Origin: a virus
Virus record (IMG/VR): IMGVR_UViG_3300042934_000088
Location: 1 to 25,471 of that record
Length of the DNA stretch: 25,471 nucleotides
Direction: 5' to 3' (one strand)
The notes beneath the pieces were generated by a model that saw nothing but the letters and a program-made list of their open reading frames with translations, was not told where the DNA came from and searched no databases. Shown here piece after piece: positions 15,560 through 23,760 of this stretch; position 1 is the first letter of the stretch; every line of letters begins with the position of its first letter. The position numbers and the translations under genes were made by a program.

Positions 15560-15862
15560 TTAATAATACATATCAAATACACTATGGTAAAGATTGTCTT
15601 TAACATATCGTCTATCAAAACTACACTGTGGAAGTTTTGATACAAGGTATACTATGTTTTCATTTACATCTTTACTAATAACTGTTATTGTATATGATTT
15701 CTTTTGATAATACACCAAATCATTGGCATGAATATTTTCTATTTTATTTTCTTCATATTTAATAGCTGGGTATTTCATAAATATATTACTAGGCGCCTGA
15801 AGATATACATTAGGTCCACCTATTGATAGTAATAAATCATGTATCTTAATTCTTTCACTCAT
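15560..15862 (-). CDS. Tail completion / head-tail joining protein
   Basis: A 100-residue protein beginning MSERIKIHDLLLSIGG. It contains PSNIFMKYPAIKYE, NDLVYYQKKSYTITVISKD and a terminal SFDRRYVKDNLYHSVFD. I recognise this pattern from Bacillota phage neck proteins encoded just before the major tail gene, where tail-terminator proteins usually are. ATG 15862 has GGAGGT at about eight bases, while the longer frame has no site, so the shorter start is used. It overlaps the upstream gene by eight bases. The precise neck role (terminator versus adaptor) is inferred from order. Confidence 0.7.
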   Translation of the reverse strand: MSERIKIHDLLLSIGGPNVYLQAPSNIFMKYPAIKYEENKIENIHANDLVYYQKKSYTITVISKDVNENIVYLVSKLPQCSFDRRYVKDNLYHSVFDMYY

Positions 15863-16169
15863 TATATATACCTCCAATCGTTATAATTATCCTAGGAGGT
15901 TTGATATCAACTGAAGATATCTCCCATTTTGAACCTATGAATGTTATAAACTTCATGAATGCCATATTTTTAAACATAAACGAATTACATACTACACTTA
16001 TATTGTTACTTATGTTTAAATTATCATTTATTTGACTTTGATCGACTATTCTTCTATTGTCTTTTACAACGTCCCCATAATACGTCTTCTCAGTTATACT
16101 TTCGGTCCACACTCCAGGCTGAGTTTCCACAGCCAGAGCATAACCTATAATACCAGAGCACTTAGGCAT
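15855..16169 (-). CDS. Head closure-like connector protein (DUF7253-like)
   Basis: A 104-residue, beta-rich protein starting MPKCSGIIGYALAVETQPG and including WTESITEKTYYGDVVKDNRR, NISNNISVVCNSF and KWEISSVDIKPPRIIITIGG. This pattern belongs to a family (DUF7253 as I recall) coded between the major capsid and tail-completion genes of many phages; the fold and position suggest head closure. The start lies three bases after the capsid stop with no strong ribosome binding site, so translation is probably coupled to the very abundant capsid message. No other function is suggested. Confidence 0.72.
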   Translation of the reverse strand: MPKCSGIIGYALAVETQPGVWTESITEKTYYGDVVKDNRRIVDQSQINDNLNISNNISVVCNSFMFKNMAFMKFITFIGSKWEISSVDIKPPRIIITIGGIYNE

Positions 16170-16172
16170 CTA

Positions 16173-17228
16173 TTAAACCGATGTAAAAGATTCAACAGCT
16201 ATAGCTGCATATGGTTTAATTAAAGCCCCTGAACATCTAGTTTCAATTAAGTATTTTTGAGCATTGTAATCGATATCGAAGTCGTCGAACAGGTTAACAG
16301 CTCCGCCCTTGTCAGCACCAATGTTATAATCTACAAGATTTACAATTATTCCTTCTAGTGTTTTAGTGATTGCTCCATCTACTCTAGTTAAAGATTCCAT
16401 AGACGGAATTGTAACGATATCACTAACTCTTAATGCAGATTTAACTTTATCAACACTCTCATATATTGTTCTACCAGTAGTATCTTCCATTAATAAAATA
16501 TTAGTTAGCATGTCTTCAGTTGTGTATAGAGTTGGTTGACCAGAACCTTTATAATCTTTTCTGGCTTTAACTGCAGTTCTAATAAATGTTTTAGCTTTAG
16601 CATCATCAGTTGTTAGTAACTTATCGTCATAAGCAGTTTTTATAGTGTATAGATCAGCATCAGTCCAAACAGGTCTAATATTTTGCTCATTGATTTTATC
16701 ATCACTAGATGATAATCTACCATCTCCTATCAATACAGATCTTGCAATTTCTTCATTAAGCATCATTCTCATTTCTGTCTTTAACCATGCTACAACATCG
16801 AAATCAGTTATATCTACAACATCATCTCTATCAAGCTTTTGTTTCTTGTAGATTGTAGTTGGTGATGTAGTTCTCTTTAATAATGAGAATACTTCTTCTT
16901 TCTTTAAATTACCTTTAATATAACCTTTAGCTCTAGCATCATCAGCAGTTATATCAGCATAAGTTGATTTGATTCTAGCGAATGGAGTATGATGAACTGA
17001 GGCTAATACACCATCAACCCAAGTATTTTGTCTTTGAATAAATCCAGGAACATCAGTAACATTTTTGAAATCTGGGAATAAATAATCTATATTAGTTATT
17101 CCATGAGCTAATACTGCATCTTTTAAACTACCATATCTTTTAGCATCTGAAAGTACTGTTGCTATTTCAGCATGTGATAATACATCACCTTGTGTGTTAT
17201 CTTCTTTGTTAAATACGTTATGTTTCAT
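16173..17228 (-). CDS. Major capsid protein from an internal in-frame start
   Basis: Inside the protease-capsid gene, in the same frame, an ATG at 17228 (residue 217) begins MKHNVFNKEDNTQGD, directly before the capsid domain. The 17 bases upstream read AAAGGTGGAGAAGAA-ATG, a good ribosome binding site with five bases between GGAG and ATG. This would give a 351-residue capsid protein without the protease or linker, made in excess over the fusion, as structural copy number needs. This is seen in sequence and its use is inference; proteolysis of the fusion is the alternative. Residues are identical to the fusion's C-terminus. Confidence 0.65.
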   Translation of the reverse strand: MKHNVFNKEDNTQGDVLSHAEIATVLSDAKRYGSLKDAVLAHGITNIDYLFPDFKNVTDVPGFIQRQNTWVDGVLASVHHTPFARIKSTYADITADDARAKGYIKGNLKKEEVFSLLKRTTSPTTIYKKQKLDRDDVVDITDFDVVAWLKTEMRMMLNEEIARSVLIGDGRLSSSDDKINEQNIRPVWTDADLYTIKTAYDDKLLTTDDAKAKTFIRTAVKARKDYKGSGQPTLYTTEDMLTNILLMEDTTGRTIYESVDKVKSALRVSDIVTIPSMESLTRVDGAITKTLEGIIVNLVDYNIGADKGGAVNLFDDFDIDYNAQKYLIETRCSGALIKPYAAIAVESFTSV

Positions 17229-17876
17229 TTCTTCTCCACCTTTATCATCAATATTTGATTGTTGTATTTCTGTATTTTTAGTTTTTTCTTCTTCCACAGC
17301 AGCTCCTACTATAGCATATACTACATTTTTTTGTTCTTCATTGAAAGTGTCAAACACTTCTTGAATTGTTTTTTCACTTGATTGATTTTCCACTTTTTTA
17401 GCATCCCCTTCTTTTTCATTATCGCTGTGACTTAATTCAATTTCTTCTCCAGTATATAATATACCAGCATCATTTTGAAGTAAGCCGTGAACCATAACAT
17501 CATCTATATAGGCACCAGGATTAGCTCCAGCTAATACGAGTGATACCTCTCTTATTTGACCATGCATTACATAAGAACCTTGTTTTTTTAATTGATTAGC
17601 ATATATTGATAACGATTTTATATCTCCATGCTTAACCATGTCTTTTGCATCATTTGCAGATGGAGTATTATTAAATGTACAGTAGGCATATACCCCGTCT
17701 TCACGATTTTCTAACATAGCATGTCCTAAAACATTGCTGGCCTCATTATGCCTGTGATTCCAAATTAAAGGAACTGTTCTACCATCATTATCTTGAAAAG
17801 CATTTTGCATTATTGTTAATCCATCAGAACATTTTAAATTATTCTTGGTGGCCCATCCACTGAAATCGTATTTCAT
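16173..17876 (-). CDS. Fused prohead protease-major capsid protein
   Basis: A 567-residue polyprotein. Residues 1-135 are an HK97-type (S78) prohead protease: the likely catalytic His is H41 in WNHRHNE and the Ser S90 in KSLSIYA, followed by the IREVSLVLAGANPG strand. Residues about 136-215 form a charged, probably helical scaffold-like linker (for example FDTFNEEQKNV). From about 217 on is an HK97-fold major capsid protein (LSDAKRYGSLKDAVLAHG; C-terminal YLIETRCSGALIKPYAAIAV). Fusions of protease, scaffold and capsid are known in some phages. AGGAGG precedes ATG 17876. An internal start at 17228 probably gives a second product. Processing should remove the protease and linker from capsid subunits. 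Confidence 0.93.
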   Translation of the reverse strand: MKYDFSGWATKNNLKCSDGLTIMQNAFQDNDGRTVPLIWNHRHNEASNVLGHAMLENREDGVYAYCTFNNTPSANDAKDMVKHGDIKSLSIYANQLKKQGSYVMHGQIREVSLVLAGANPGAYIDDVMVHGLLQNDAGILYTGEEIELSHSDNEKEGDAKKVENQSSEKTIQEVFDTFNEEQKNVVYAIVGAAVEEEKTKNTEIQQSNIDDKGGEEMKHNVFNKEDNTQGDVLSHAEIATVLSDAKRYGSLKDAVLAHGITNIDYLFPDFKNVTDVPGFIQRQNTWVDGVLASVHHTPFARIKSTYADITADDARAKGYIKGNLKKEEVFSLLKRTTSPTTIYKKQKLDRDDVVDITDFDVVAWLKTEMRMMLNEEIARSVLIGDGRLSSSDDKINEQNIRPVWTDADLYTIKTAYDDKLLTTDDAKAKTFIRTAVKARKDYKGSGQPTLYTTEDMLTNILLMEDTTGRTIYESVDKVKSALRVSDIVTIPSMESLTRVDGAITKTLEGIIVNLVDYNIGADKGGAVNLFDDFDIDYNAQKYLIETRCSGALIKPYAAIAVESFTSV

Positions 17877-17887
17877 TTCTCATCCTC

Positions 17888-18727
17888 CTATTTATTTTTT
17901 CTACTTTTTCTACTTTTTTTAGTAGATTGATATTGTGATTTTATTTCATCATATTCATCCTGATAAATATCTTCATAAGACGAATTTAATGATTCTTTAT
18001 TTTTAGAATACGTATCACGAGCAGTTTGTATAGCACTCTTTAATTCTGAAGCTACCTTTGTTCTTTCTGTTTTAGACTCTTCTGAATTTTTAGTAGACTC
18101 TATTTTCTTATCTGATGATAATTTTTGACGTTCTTTTGATACTTCAGTTCTAGTTTCTTCTGCTTTTTTACTATACTCTTCTTTAACTTCTTGTAAATCT
18201 TCACTATAATTTTCGTTTATTCCTTCTTTTTTAGAAGCTTTTTCTTCATCAGATAAATCATCATCCTTATTTATTTTTTCTATTTTTCTTTGTTTTGAGG
18301 CTTGTATTTGCTTTTGTTCTTGAGCTCTTTGTCTAGCTATTACTTCTAACTGTTCCTTTTGCGATTTTGTTAGTCCTTCAGTATTAGTTTTATATTTGGA
18401 ATTTAACATATCATTTAAACTTTTTAATTTGTTAGTTATTGATATTCTAGTAGCTTCGGCTTTAGATCTTGCATTCTGTATGTCTATTTCTTCTTGTTTT
18501 TTATACTCATTTATTTCACTTTTCTTTTTAGCAGTTATATTAGCCTTGGTGTCAGTCCATACTTCTTTACCTTCATCTGATAATCCACTAGTGGTTCTAC
18601 CCTTTAGTTTACGATTCTGTAGATAATATTCATGTGCTTTTTCTGGATCATAATAATCCGATGCATAATGTTTCAATTCAGTATTAAATAGACCATTAAC
18701 TAAATTTCGGATCTCATCATGATTCAT
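17888..18727 (-). CDS. Long coiled-coil protein, scaffold- or internal-virion-like
   Basis: A 279-residue, lysine- and glutamate-rich protein, almost entirely predicted helix from about residue 55 to 275 with no membrane segment. ATG 18727 is used because AGGTGGTGA lies upstream inside the portal end; an in-frame longer start lacks a site. The N-terminus has NTELKHYASDYYDPEKAHEY (residues 15-34) and then LQNRKLKGR. The YDPxKAxEYY...LKGR motif recurs, as I recall, in phage proteins bearing the HxGxKGMKWG tag, and NTELxH[FY] matches the tag leader here. Its place between portal and protease/capsid suggests a scaffold or internal head protein. The function is not established. Confidence 0.6.
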   Translation of the reverse strand: MNHDEIRNLVNGLFNTELKHYASDYYDPEKAHEYYLQNRKLKGRTTSGLSDEGKEVWTDTKANITAKKKSEINEYKKQEEIDIQNARSKAEATRISITNKLKSLNDMLNSKYKTNTEGLTKSQKEQLEVIARQRAQEQKQIQASKQRKIEKINKDDDLSDEEKASKKEGINENYSEDLQEVKEEYSKKAEETRTEVSKERQKLSSDKKIESTKNSEESKTERTKVASELKSAIQTARDTYSKNKESLNSSYEDIYQDEYDEIKSQYQSTKKSRKSRKNK

Positions 18728-20060
18728 TAGAATCACCACCTGACACATTTTGAATTATGTTATCGATTTCACCTTCTAAAGAATCCAATACATCATTTAG
18801 TATCTTTGTTCTCTCAGCTTCCATATCTATTCCGCCAGATGTTTTGGTTTGATCATCAGTAGGCGTCATTTGAGATTCTGGTGGTTGAGGCATGTTTGAA
18901 TTTTGTAACTTATCAGCTTTAGGATCGCTAGATGGTTGCATACCTATTACTTGACGTATCTCGTTAGCTGATGCTATTTCGTTTCTAGTGAATTTATCAG
19001 CTATTTCTGCTAAGTTATCTAATGGTAATAATTTAAATGGATCTCTAATGAATATAACAGATTGACCTTGTGTTCTAGCAGTTTTACTTAGAAACTTTCT
19101 CTTCATTTCGTCAGATATAGCTGATAGTATAGGTTCTACGGTTCTATTGAAATAGTTAAGCATCACCTTTGGATCGGCAGTACCATCTAAAACACTTGTA
19201 GTTATACCTAACTGGCCGTAAAGCATACTCGTTAAATATTCTATTTGTGACATTAGATTATTTTCTACTGGTCTATTCAATTGAGTTATCTTTTCAGTAC
19301 CGTCTATATAACCTATACCATACTTAGATCCAGCTAATTGATCTTCTAGATCCTTCTTTCGTTTGTCAGCTTCTCTTCTCCTAGCATCCGTTTTAATAAC
19401 ATAAGGTAACTGAATTACCATGTCTAATTTGCCAGATGAACTCTGATTATCAACACTATCCAATAATACCAGTTTATGAATTAATCGTTGAAGAGTACTA
19501 TTTGGTTCATTTATAACCGCATACAAAGGGTTTTCGACAATTCCTATAGTACTCTTAGCCAACTTAATATCTTGTTTTATACCAGTATGGTCGTTATATA
19601 ATTCTACAAGAACATGATTAGGATACCATTCTTTTATTTTACCAACTCTCATAGTCTCTATGTCAACACTTGCTGAATTAGCAGGATTGATATTTGTATC
19701 TACTGGAACTATAGCTACACAACCTTCATCTAACATAGATAATACTACATCTTGTATAAAAGCTCTACCTGTTTGATCTTTATTAGCTTCCAAAGTTAAA
19801 CAATTATTTAAACCTGAATTCACATAAGACATAAACCTTCCATTTTGATCTATCTTAGCATGACTCATGTTTATAGCAGCAGCATCCATAGCAATTCTAT
19901 TGAATACCGATGTAGCAATAGAACGTTCATTACCTCTAGACAATCTAGGTCTATCTGGTCTATATGAACTACTGTATTCACCTGAGTATCTATAATTATC
20001 TGTTGGATCTCGGTTTGTAAACGCATTCCAGGCATGCTGGAGTCTATCTTTAATTCCCAT
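18717..20060 (-). CDS. Portal protein
   Basis: A 447-residue protein from ATG 20060; an in-frame GTG nine bases upstream lies in the AAAGGTGA ribosome binding site and is rejected. The N-terminus GIKDRLQHAWNAFTNRDPTD, the SVFNRIAMDAAAINMSHAKI segment, FIQDVVLSMLDEGCVAIVPV and the wing/stem part VKMLNYFNRTVEPIL-like region (KVMLNYFNRTVEPILSAISD) match siphovirus portals, the dodecameric ring through which DNA is packaged and ejected. The C-terminal ~60 residues are polar (PQPPESQMTPTDDQ) and helical. It overlaps the next gene by 11 bases. Position after the large terminase and before the protease-capsid gene is standard apart from the tagged insert. Confidence 0.9.
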   Translation of the reverse strand: MGIKDRLQHAWNAFTNRDPTDNYRYSGEYSSSYRPDRPRLSRGNERSIATSVFNRIAMDAAAINMSHAKIDQNGRFMSYVNSGLNNCLTLEANKDQTGRAFIQDVVLSMLDEGCVAIVPVDTNINPANSASVDIETMRVGKIKEWYPNHVLVELYNDHTGIKQDIKLAKSTIGIVENPLYAVINEPNSTLQRLIHKLVLLDSVDNQSSSGKLDMVIQLPYVIKTDARRREADKRKKDLEDQLAGSKYGIGYIDGTEKITQLNRPVENNLMSQIEYLTSMLYGQLGITTSVLDGTADPKVMLNYFNRTVEPILSAISDEMKRKFLSKTARTQGQSVIFIRDPFKLLPLDNLAEIADKFTRNEIASANEIRQVIGMQPSSDPKADKLQNSNMPQPPESQMTPTDDQTKTSGGIDMEAERTKILNDVLDSLEGEIDNIIQNVSGGDSNES

Positions 20061-20076
20061 ATTACTCACCTTTCTA

Positions 20077-20541
20077 TTATTTAATAAATTGTTGATTATC
20101 TTTAGCTAATTTATCCCATTCAAGCATCTTATATTTATCAACTAATTTTTGACCTTCTTTAAAATTTTTATCATTTTTAAGTAAATTACTTACAGTTTCA
20201 GTTCTGTATTTAGAGTATGTGCTATCGAATAACTTCATATAATCATTCTCATAATCTTTTCTATTCATATAATTTGATCCGTATTTTTTTTCTTGTTGTT
20301 TATTAAATTTATCAATACCGCCATTATTCATATTATTAGCGGCTTTATTATATGATTTAACATGGATATCCAATTCTTGTTTTTTTATATTGTTAGTGGC
20401 TTTCTTCATATTCGATGTGTATTCTTTTGATACTCCTTTTTTTTCTTTATCAGTTAATGTATGACCGTCGTATTTTCGTTTACCCCAGTGCATACCTTTG
20501 ATGCCAAAGTGATAGAGTTGTTCGTCGTTATATATTTGCAT
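20077..20541 (-). CDS. HFGIKGMHWG-tagged helical protein between terminase and portal
   Basis: A 154-residue protein that starts MQIYNDEQLYHFGIKGMHWG (residues 1-20), the same tag found at the N-terminus of the proteins at 22871-23758 and 24874-25290. ATG 20541 has AAAGGAGGT upstream, while the longer frame overlaps that site. After the tag the sequence is lysine-rich and helical (THTLTDKEKKGVSK-like start HTLTDKEKKGVSKEY, KATNNIKKQELDIHVKSYNK, NRKDYENDYMKLFDSTYSKY) with no membrane segment or enzyme motif. It separates the large terminase from the portal, positions that are usually adjacent. A virion-internal role is inferred from the shared tag and place; no function is recognised. Confidence 0.75.
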   Translation of the reverse strand: MQIYNDEQLYHFGIKGMHWGKRKYDGHTLTDKEKKGVSKEYTSNMKKATNNIKKQELDIHVKSYNKAANNMNNGGIDKFNKQQEKKYGSNYMNRKDYENDYMKLFDSTYSKYRTETVSNLLKNDKNFKEGQKLVDKYKMLEWDKLAKDNQQFIK

Positions 20542-20557
20542 TGTGAATACCTCCTTT

Positions 20558-22303
20558 CTAAAAAGCATCTTTATTTAGTTTATAAGCTACGAGAGCATCC
20601 ATCATAGCTGACACGCAGTCTATCTTTTGCTCGTTCCGTTTCTTTAATAATTTTCTATTACCATTCGTATCTTCTAGTGTTATACAGTTACCCATGGTGA
20701 ATGACATTAAATCTTCATCAAATAATAGCATTCGTTCCTCACTTAGATTCTTTAATTCTCCAAGTGGAACTGATTCAGTCTTAGCTCCTTGTATAACTTT
20801 AACTATTCCGAATGATCCATTTTCAATTTCCCATCTTTCGACAAAATATTTAGCATTATATGGGTCATACCCAAAACATCTCACATCGTAATCGCAAGCA
20901 ATTATATGATTATCTAGATCGTCATATACTTCTTCCATCTCCAACATAGTTCCTTCTAAAACAATTAATGAACCTTCCTCTACGAATTGGTCGTATTTAA
21001 ATCTCATTGCTGATGGTAACTTAGATAACGTTAAATTTGTTATGTAAGCTCTTGTCTTAATGCCAAAACTACCATCGTTAAGTGGGAACATAAACGTGAA
21101 TGCACAGAAGTCATTTCCTTGAGATAAATCGGCACCAAGAGCGCATGGTAGTTGCCAGTATTCTCTATGTTTGTGTGGGAGTGTTTCTTCGTAAGTAAAG
21201 AAGTATGTTAATCCTTCCATAGGTATTCCGAAACGTTTCGCTAATATATCATTTCTAGAAGCTGGAGCATTTTCAGCTCGTTCAACATCTAATTGATATG
21301 TCTCGTATGATACGGTCTTATCTAAATTAGGATTAGCCTTAGACCATAGATCAGGATTGTTAATTTCTTCAAGACTGTCCATTTTATAATGCCAAATACT
21401 AACATGGGGATTTATATAATCGCCTTTTAGTATGTCGGCTAACTCCATTTTGATTGTATCTCCAGCTCCATTACGAACTGTACCTTCTGAACTTATAGCG
21501 ACTATTAACCAGTCATCAACTTTTGAAGCTCCTTGTTCTATTGAACCAACGACGTCTTCTCTAATGTCTCCAGATAACCATTCATCAATCGTGGTTACTT
21601 TGGGTCTCAGCCCCTGCAATTTATTAATAGTCATTGGTCTTACTTCTAGCAGTGATCCAGTAAGAAAGTTTTCTATACCCTTCTTAGTAGCCACTAACTT
21701 TTGTCTATTTGCTTTACTACCTGTAGTATTTTGTATGGAACCTTCAGTTAAGAACTTGTATAATGGTCCACGACTTTGTATAATCGAGGTTCGAAACGGA
21801 GCCATTACTTCTTCCGCTTGTTTCATAGTTGGGGCTGTGGTTATCTGATGAGTTGTTGAAGTGTCAACATTGAGAAAGTAGTTTTGTATACACTCGGCAT
21901 ACATGGATTTTGCTGCACCTCTAGCTACTATCAGATATTGTTTATTTATAAGACGCTTCTTAACTCGTCTCTTCTCATATCTTCCAGGAGCATGACCATC
22001 CGAGCTAGGCACATAAATACTTTTCTCAACGTAATAATACCAACCGAATATTTGTTCGGCCCATAGTTTAAACGTATCTAGTAATTGCATAGGCGAACCA
22101 TCAGTAAGGGTTAACTCCTCATTACAGTATAGTATGAATCCTTCAACTGCTTCGTCATCATAGTAAATTCCAGGATTATCTATAAGATCATCTATACGAT
22201 TCATCTCCATGGCAATTTCTTTACATACTGGTATCTCTCCACGTATTACAGAATCTCTAAATTGTCCATAGTAGATGGGAACCGCAGTATTATTTAGTGC
22301 CAT
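20558..22303 (-). CDS. terL: Terminase large subunit
   Basis: A 581-residue packaging motor. The ATPase part has a Walker A-like segment, IVARGAAKSMY at 125-135 with K132, and a Walker B, VTTIDEWL at 236-243 with D240 and E241. The RNase H-like nuclease follows: D392 in GADLSQGNDF, D480 in FGYDPYNAKYF and D562 in KIDCVSAMMDALVAY. Length and order fit TerL of cos siphoviruses. With the small terminase and HNH protein it should cut and translocate concatemeric DNA into the prohead via the portal. An AGGACG-like site precedes the ATG, weaker than its neighbours. Between TerS/HNH and TerL lie three other genes, which is unusual. Confidence 0.94.
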   Translation of the reverse strand: MALNNTAVPIYYGQFRDSVIRGEIPVCKEIAMEMNRIDDLIDNPGIYYDDEAVEGFILYCNEELTLTDGSPMQLLDTFKLWAEQIFGWYYYVEKSIYVPSSDGHAPGRYEKRRVKKRLINKQYLIVARGAAKSMYAECIQNYFLNVDTSTTHQITTAPTMKQAEEVMAPFRTSIIQSRGPLYKFLTEGSIQNTTGSKANRQKLVATKKGIENFLTGSLLEVRPMTINKLQGLRPKVTTIDEWLSGDIREDVVGSIEQGASKVDDWLIVAISSEGTVRNGAGDTIKMELADILKGDYINPHVSIWHYKMDSLEEINNPDLWSKANPNLDKTVSYETYQLDVERAENAPASRNDILAKRFGIPMEGLTYFFTYEETLPHKHREYWQLPCALGADLSQGNDFCAFTFMFPLNDGSFGIKTRAYITNLTLSKLPSAMRFKYDQFVEEGSLIVLEGTMLEMEEVYDDLDNHIIACDYDVRCFGYDPYNAKYFVERWEIENGSFGIVKVIQGAKTESVPLGELKNLSEERMLLFDEDLMSFTMGNCITLEDTNGNRKLLKKRNEQKIDCVSAMMDALVAYKLNKDAF

Positions 22304-22316
22304 TTTGAATCACGTC

Positions 22317-22853
22317 CTATCCTCTAGCTTTAGAAATAGCATCAACCATTAAAGCGGCACTTGCTACTACACCAAAGGTTGCTCCTGCTGTGGATAGTAT
22401 AGACTCAACCTTACTTCTACCGGCTTGTTGTGTTGTAGCATTCATGTAATTATTTTCCAGATTGAGTCTATTCGTTAATTTTTTCAAATCATCATCACTT
22501 AAACTTTTAGCGGTCTTAAGAACTTTACCATTGAAACCTCCGCGATTTATTGTCTGTCCTAGAGTTGATACACTTTGACCAGCTCTAGCTGAAGCTCCAA
22601 TAGCATTAAAGTCATTAGTATTTATTCTGTGTTTTGGTTTTGGTGGTCCTACAAAATTACTACGACGACCCCAACGCATTCCTTTAATTCCGAAATGGGT
22701 TATTTCGTCTTCATTAATTATAGCTGATCTATTTCTAGTTACTATAACCTTACTATGTTTTAAATCATCACTAGACAAATCTAAGTCGTCTTCGAAACTA
22801 CCCATTCGTTCTGCAAAATTTCTATAGTCTTTATCTACTTTAGATTCCCACAT
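22317..22853 (-). CDS. HFGIKGMRWG-tagged protein with C-terminal hydrophobic helix
   Basis: A 178-residue protein in which the tag ITHFGIKGMRWGRR is internal, at residues 51-64, after an acidic and polar N-terminus. A proline-rich link (VGPPKPKHRINTND) follows. The helix SLSDDDLKKLTNRLNLENNY (about 117-136) resembles the L-S-D-x-E-L...NRL-x-LE motif that I recall from phage proteins with the same tag. The C-terminus (STAGATFGVVASAALMVDAI, about 153-172) is hydrophobic enough for a membrane helix. It lies between the ADP-ribosyltransferase-like gene and TerL, with GGAGG upstream. A capsid-internal, membrane-active role is possible but unproven. Confidence 0.72.
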   Translation of the reverse strand: MWESKVDKDYRNFAERMGSFEDDLDLSSDDLKHSKVIVTRNRSAIINEDEITHFGIKGMRWGRRSNFVGPPKPKHRINTNDFNAIGASARAGQSVSTLGQTINRGGFNGKVLKTAKSLSDDDLKKLTNRLNLENNYMNATTQQAGRSKVESILSTAGATFGVVASAALMVDAISKARG

Positions 22854-22870
22854 TTAATCACCTCCATTAT

Positions 22871-23758
22871 TTAAGTGGCATCGACAGTTATTGCAAACAT
22901 ACCACGTTCTTTATCGAATTCTAATTTTTTATAAGTTAATTTATTCGGTGCTAGAATAGCTTCTTGATTACTACGTGTATTAACAAGAGCTTTTCCGTCA
23001 CTTGTTTTTCCGTCAGCTAAAACACCAGGACATTTCTTACAATTAATAACCATGTAAGTATTATAAGTCGAAGCTGCTGTTGGATTTACAGCTCTCCAAG
23101 TATCAATTGCAAATAGCGGTGAAGTACTTGTTGAGAATACTCTGTTTTCTTTATTTGATTTTCCAGAATAATTATTTGACATTCCAGCAAATAAACTTTC
23201 CATTTCTTTTTCATCTATTGAATTCAGTTTCTTGGCTACACCATTTACCGAGAACTTTAGATTACAGCTCCTATATACTGTTTGATTATCAACCGCGTTT
23301 TTCTGAAGTGTACGTTTTAATTTTTCAGCTTCACGAGCATATTCTTTTGGTTCTCCAATGGCTAAATATCCATTAACACTTCTGGAAAATCTAGCAGAAT
23401 CAGTATAAGTCTTTAAATTCTGTAAATCGTTTTTATTTAAATTACTATACACAGCATTTTTATGTGCTGTTATCCCAACACTTTCTATTGCCTTAAGTGC
23501 ATTTTTATTTGATGGAAGAGTTCCTGACTGTTTTAACGATTGTAAAGTTAAATCTGATAATAATTTAATATCATCATTTACTTTATTAGTTACTTTGCGA
23601 ACTTTATATTTTAATTCTCTTGGATTAACTTTTGCACCTATTGAATATATAGCTTTATTAACACTCGATTTAGCACTTGTTATATCTACTTTTGTATGAT
23701 GCCCCCATTTCATCCCTTTAACACCGAAGTGATAAAGTTCAGTGTTATATACTTGCAT
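22871..23758 (-). CDS. HFGVKGMKWG-tagged ADP-ribosyltransferase-like protein
   Basis: A 295-residue protein. Residues 1-19 are the tag leader (MQVYNTELYHFGVKGMKWG). Residues about 20-100 are basic and helical. From about 100 to 295 the sequence follows the R-S-E class of ADP-ribosylating toxins: helices LQNLKTYTDSARFSRSVNGY and the YAREAEKLKRTL helix, then TVYRSC with R163, FSTSTS at 208-213, and NQEAILAP with E266. The residue two before E266 is N264 where E or Q is usual. Such enzymes transfer ADP-ribose from NAD to proteins. T4 Alt gives a precedent for an injected phage ADP-ribosyltransferase. Activity and target are unknown here. GGAGG precedes the ATG; no signal peptide. Confidence 0.78.
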   Translation of the reverse strand: MQVYNTELYHFGVKGMKWGHHTKVDITSAKSSVNKAIYSIGAKVNPRELKYKVRKVTNKVNDDIKLLSDLTLQSLKQSGTLPSNKNALKAIESVGITAHKNAVYSNLNKNDLQNLKTYTDSARFSRSVNGYLAIGEPKEYAREAEKLKRTLQKNAVDNQTVYRSCNLKFSVNGVAKKLNSIDEKEMESLFAGMSNNYSGKSNKENRVFSTSTSPLFAIDTWRAVNPTAASTYNTYMVINCKKCPGVLADGKTSDGKALVNTRSNQEAILAPNKLTYKKLEFDKERGMFAITVDAT

Positions 23759-23760
23759 TT

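Noticed and set aside
18727-18748. Longer start for the coiled-coil protein (adds seven residues)
   Set aside because: It would place the ribosome binding site inside the gene, and no site precedes the longer start.
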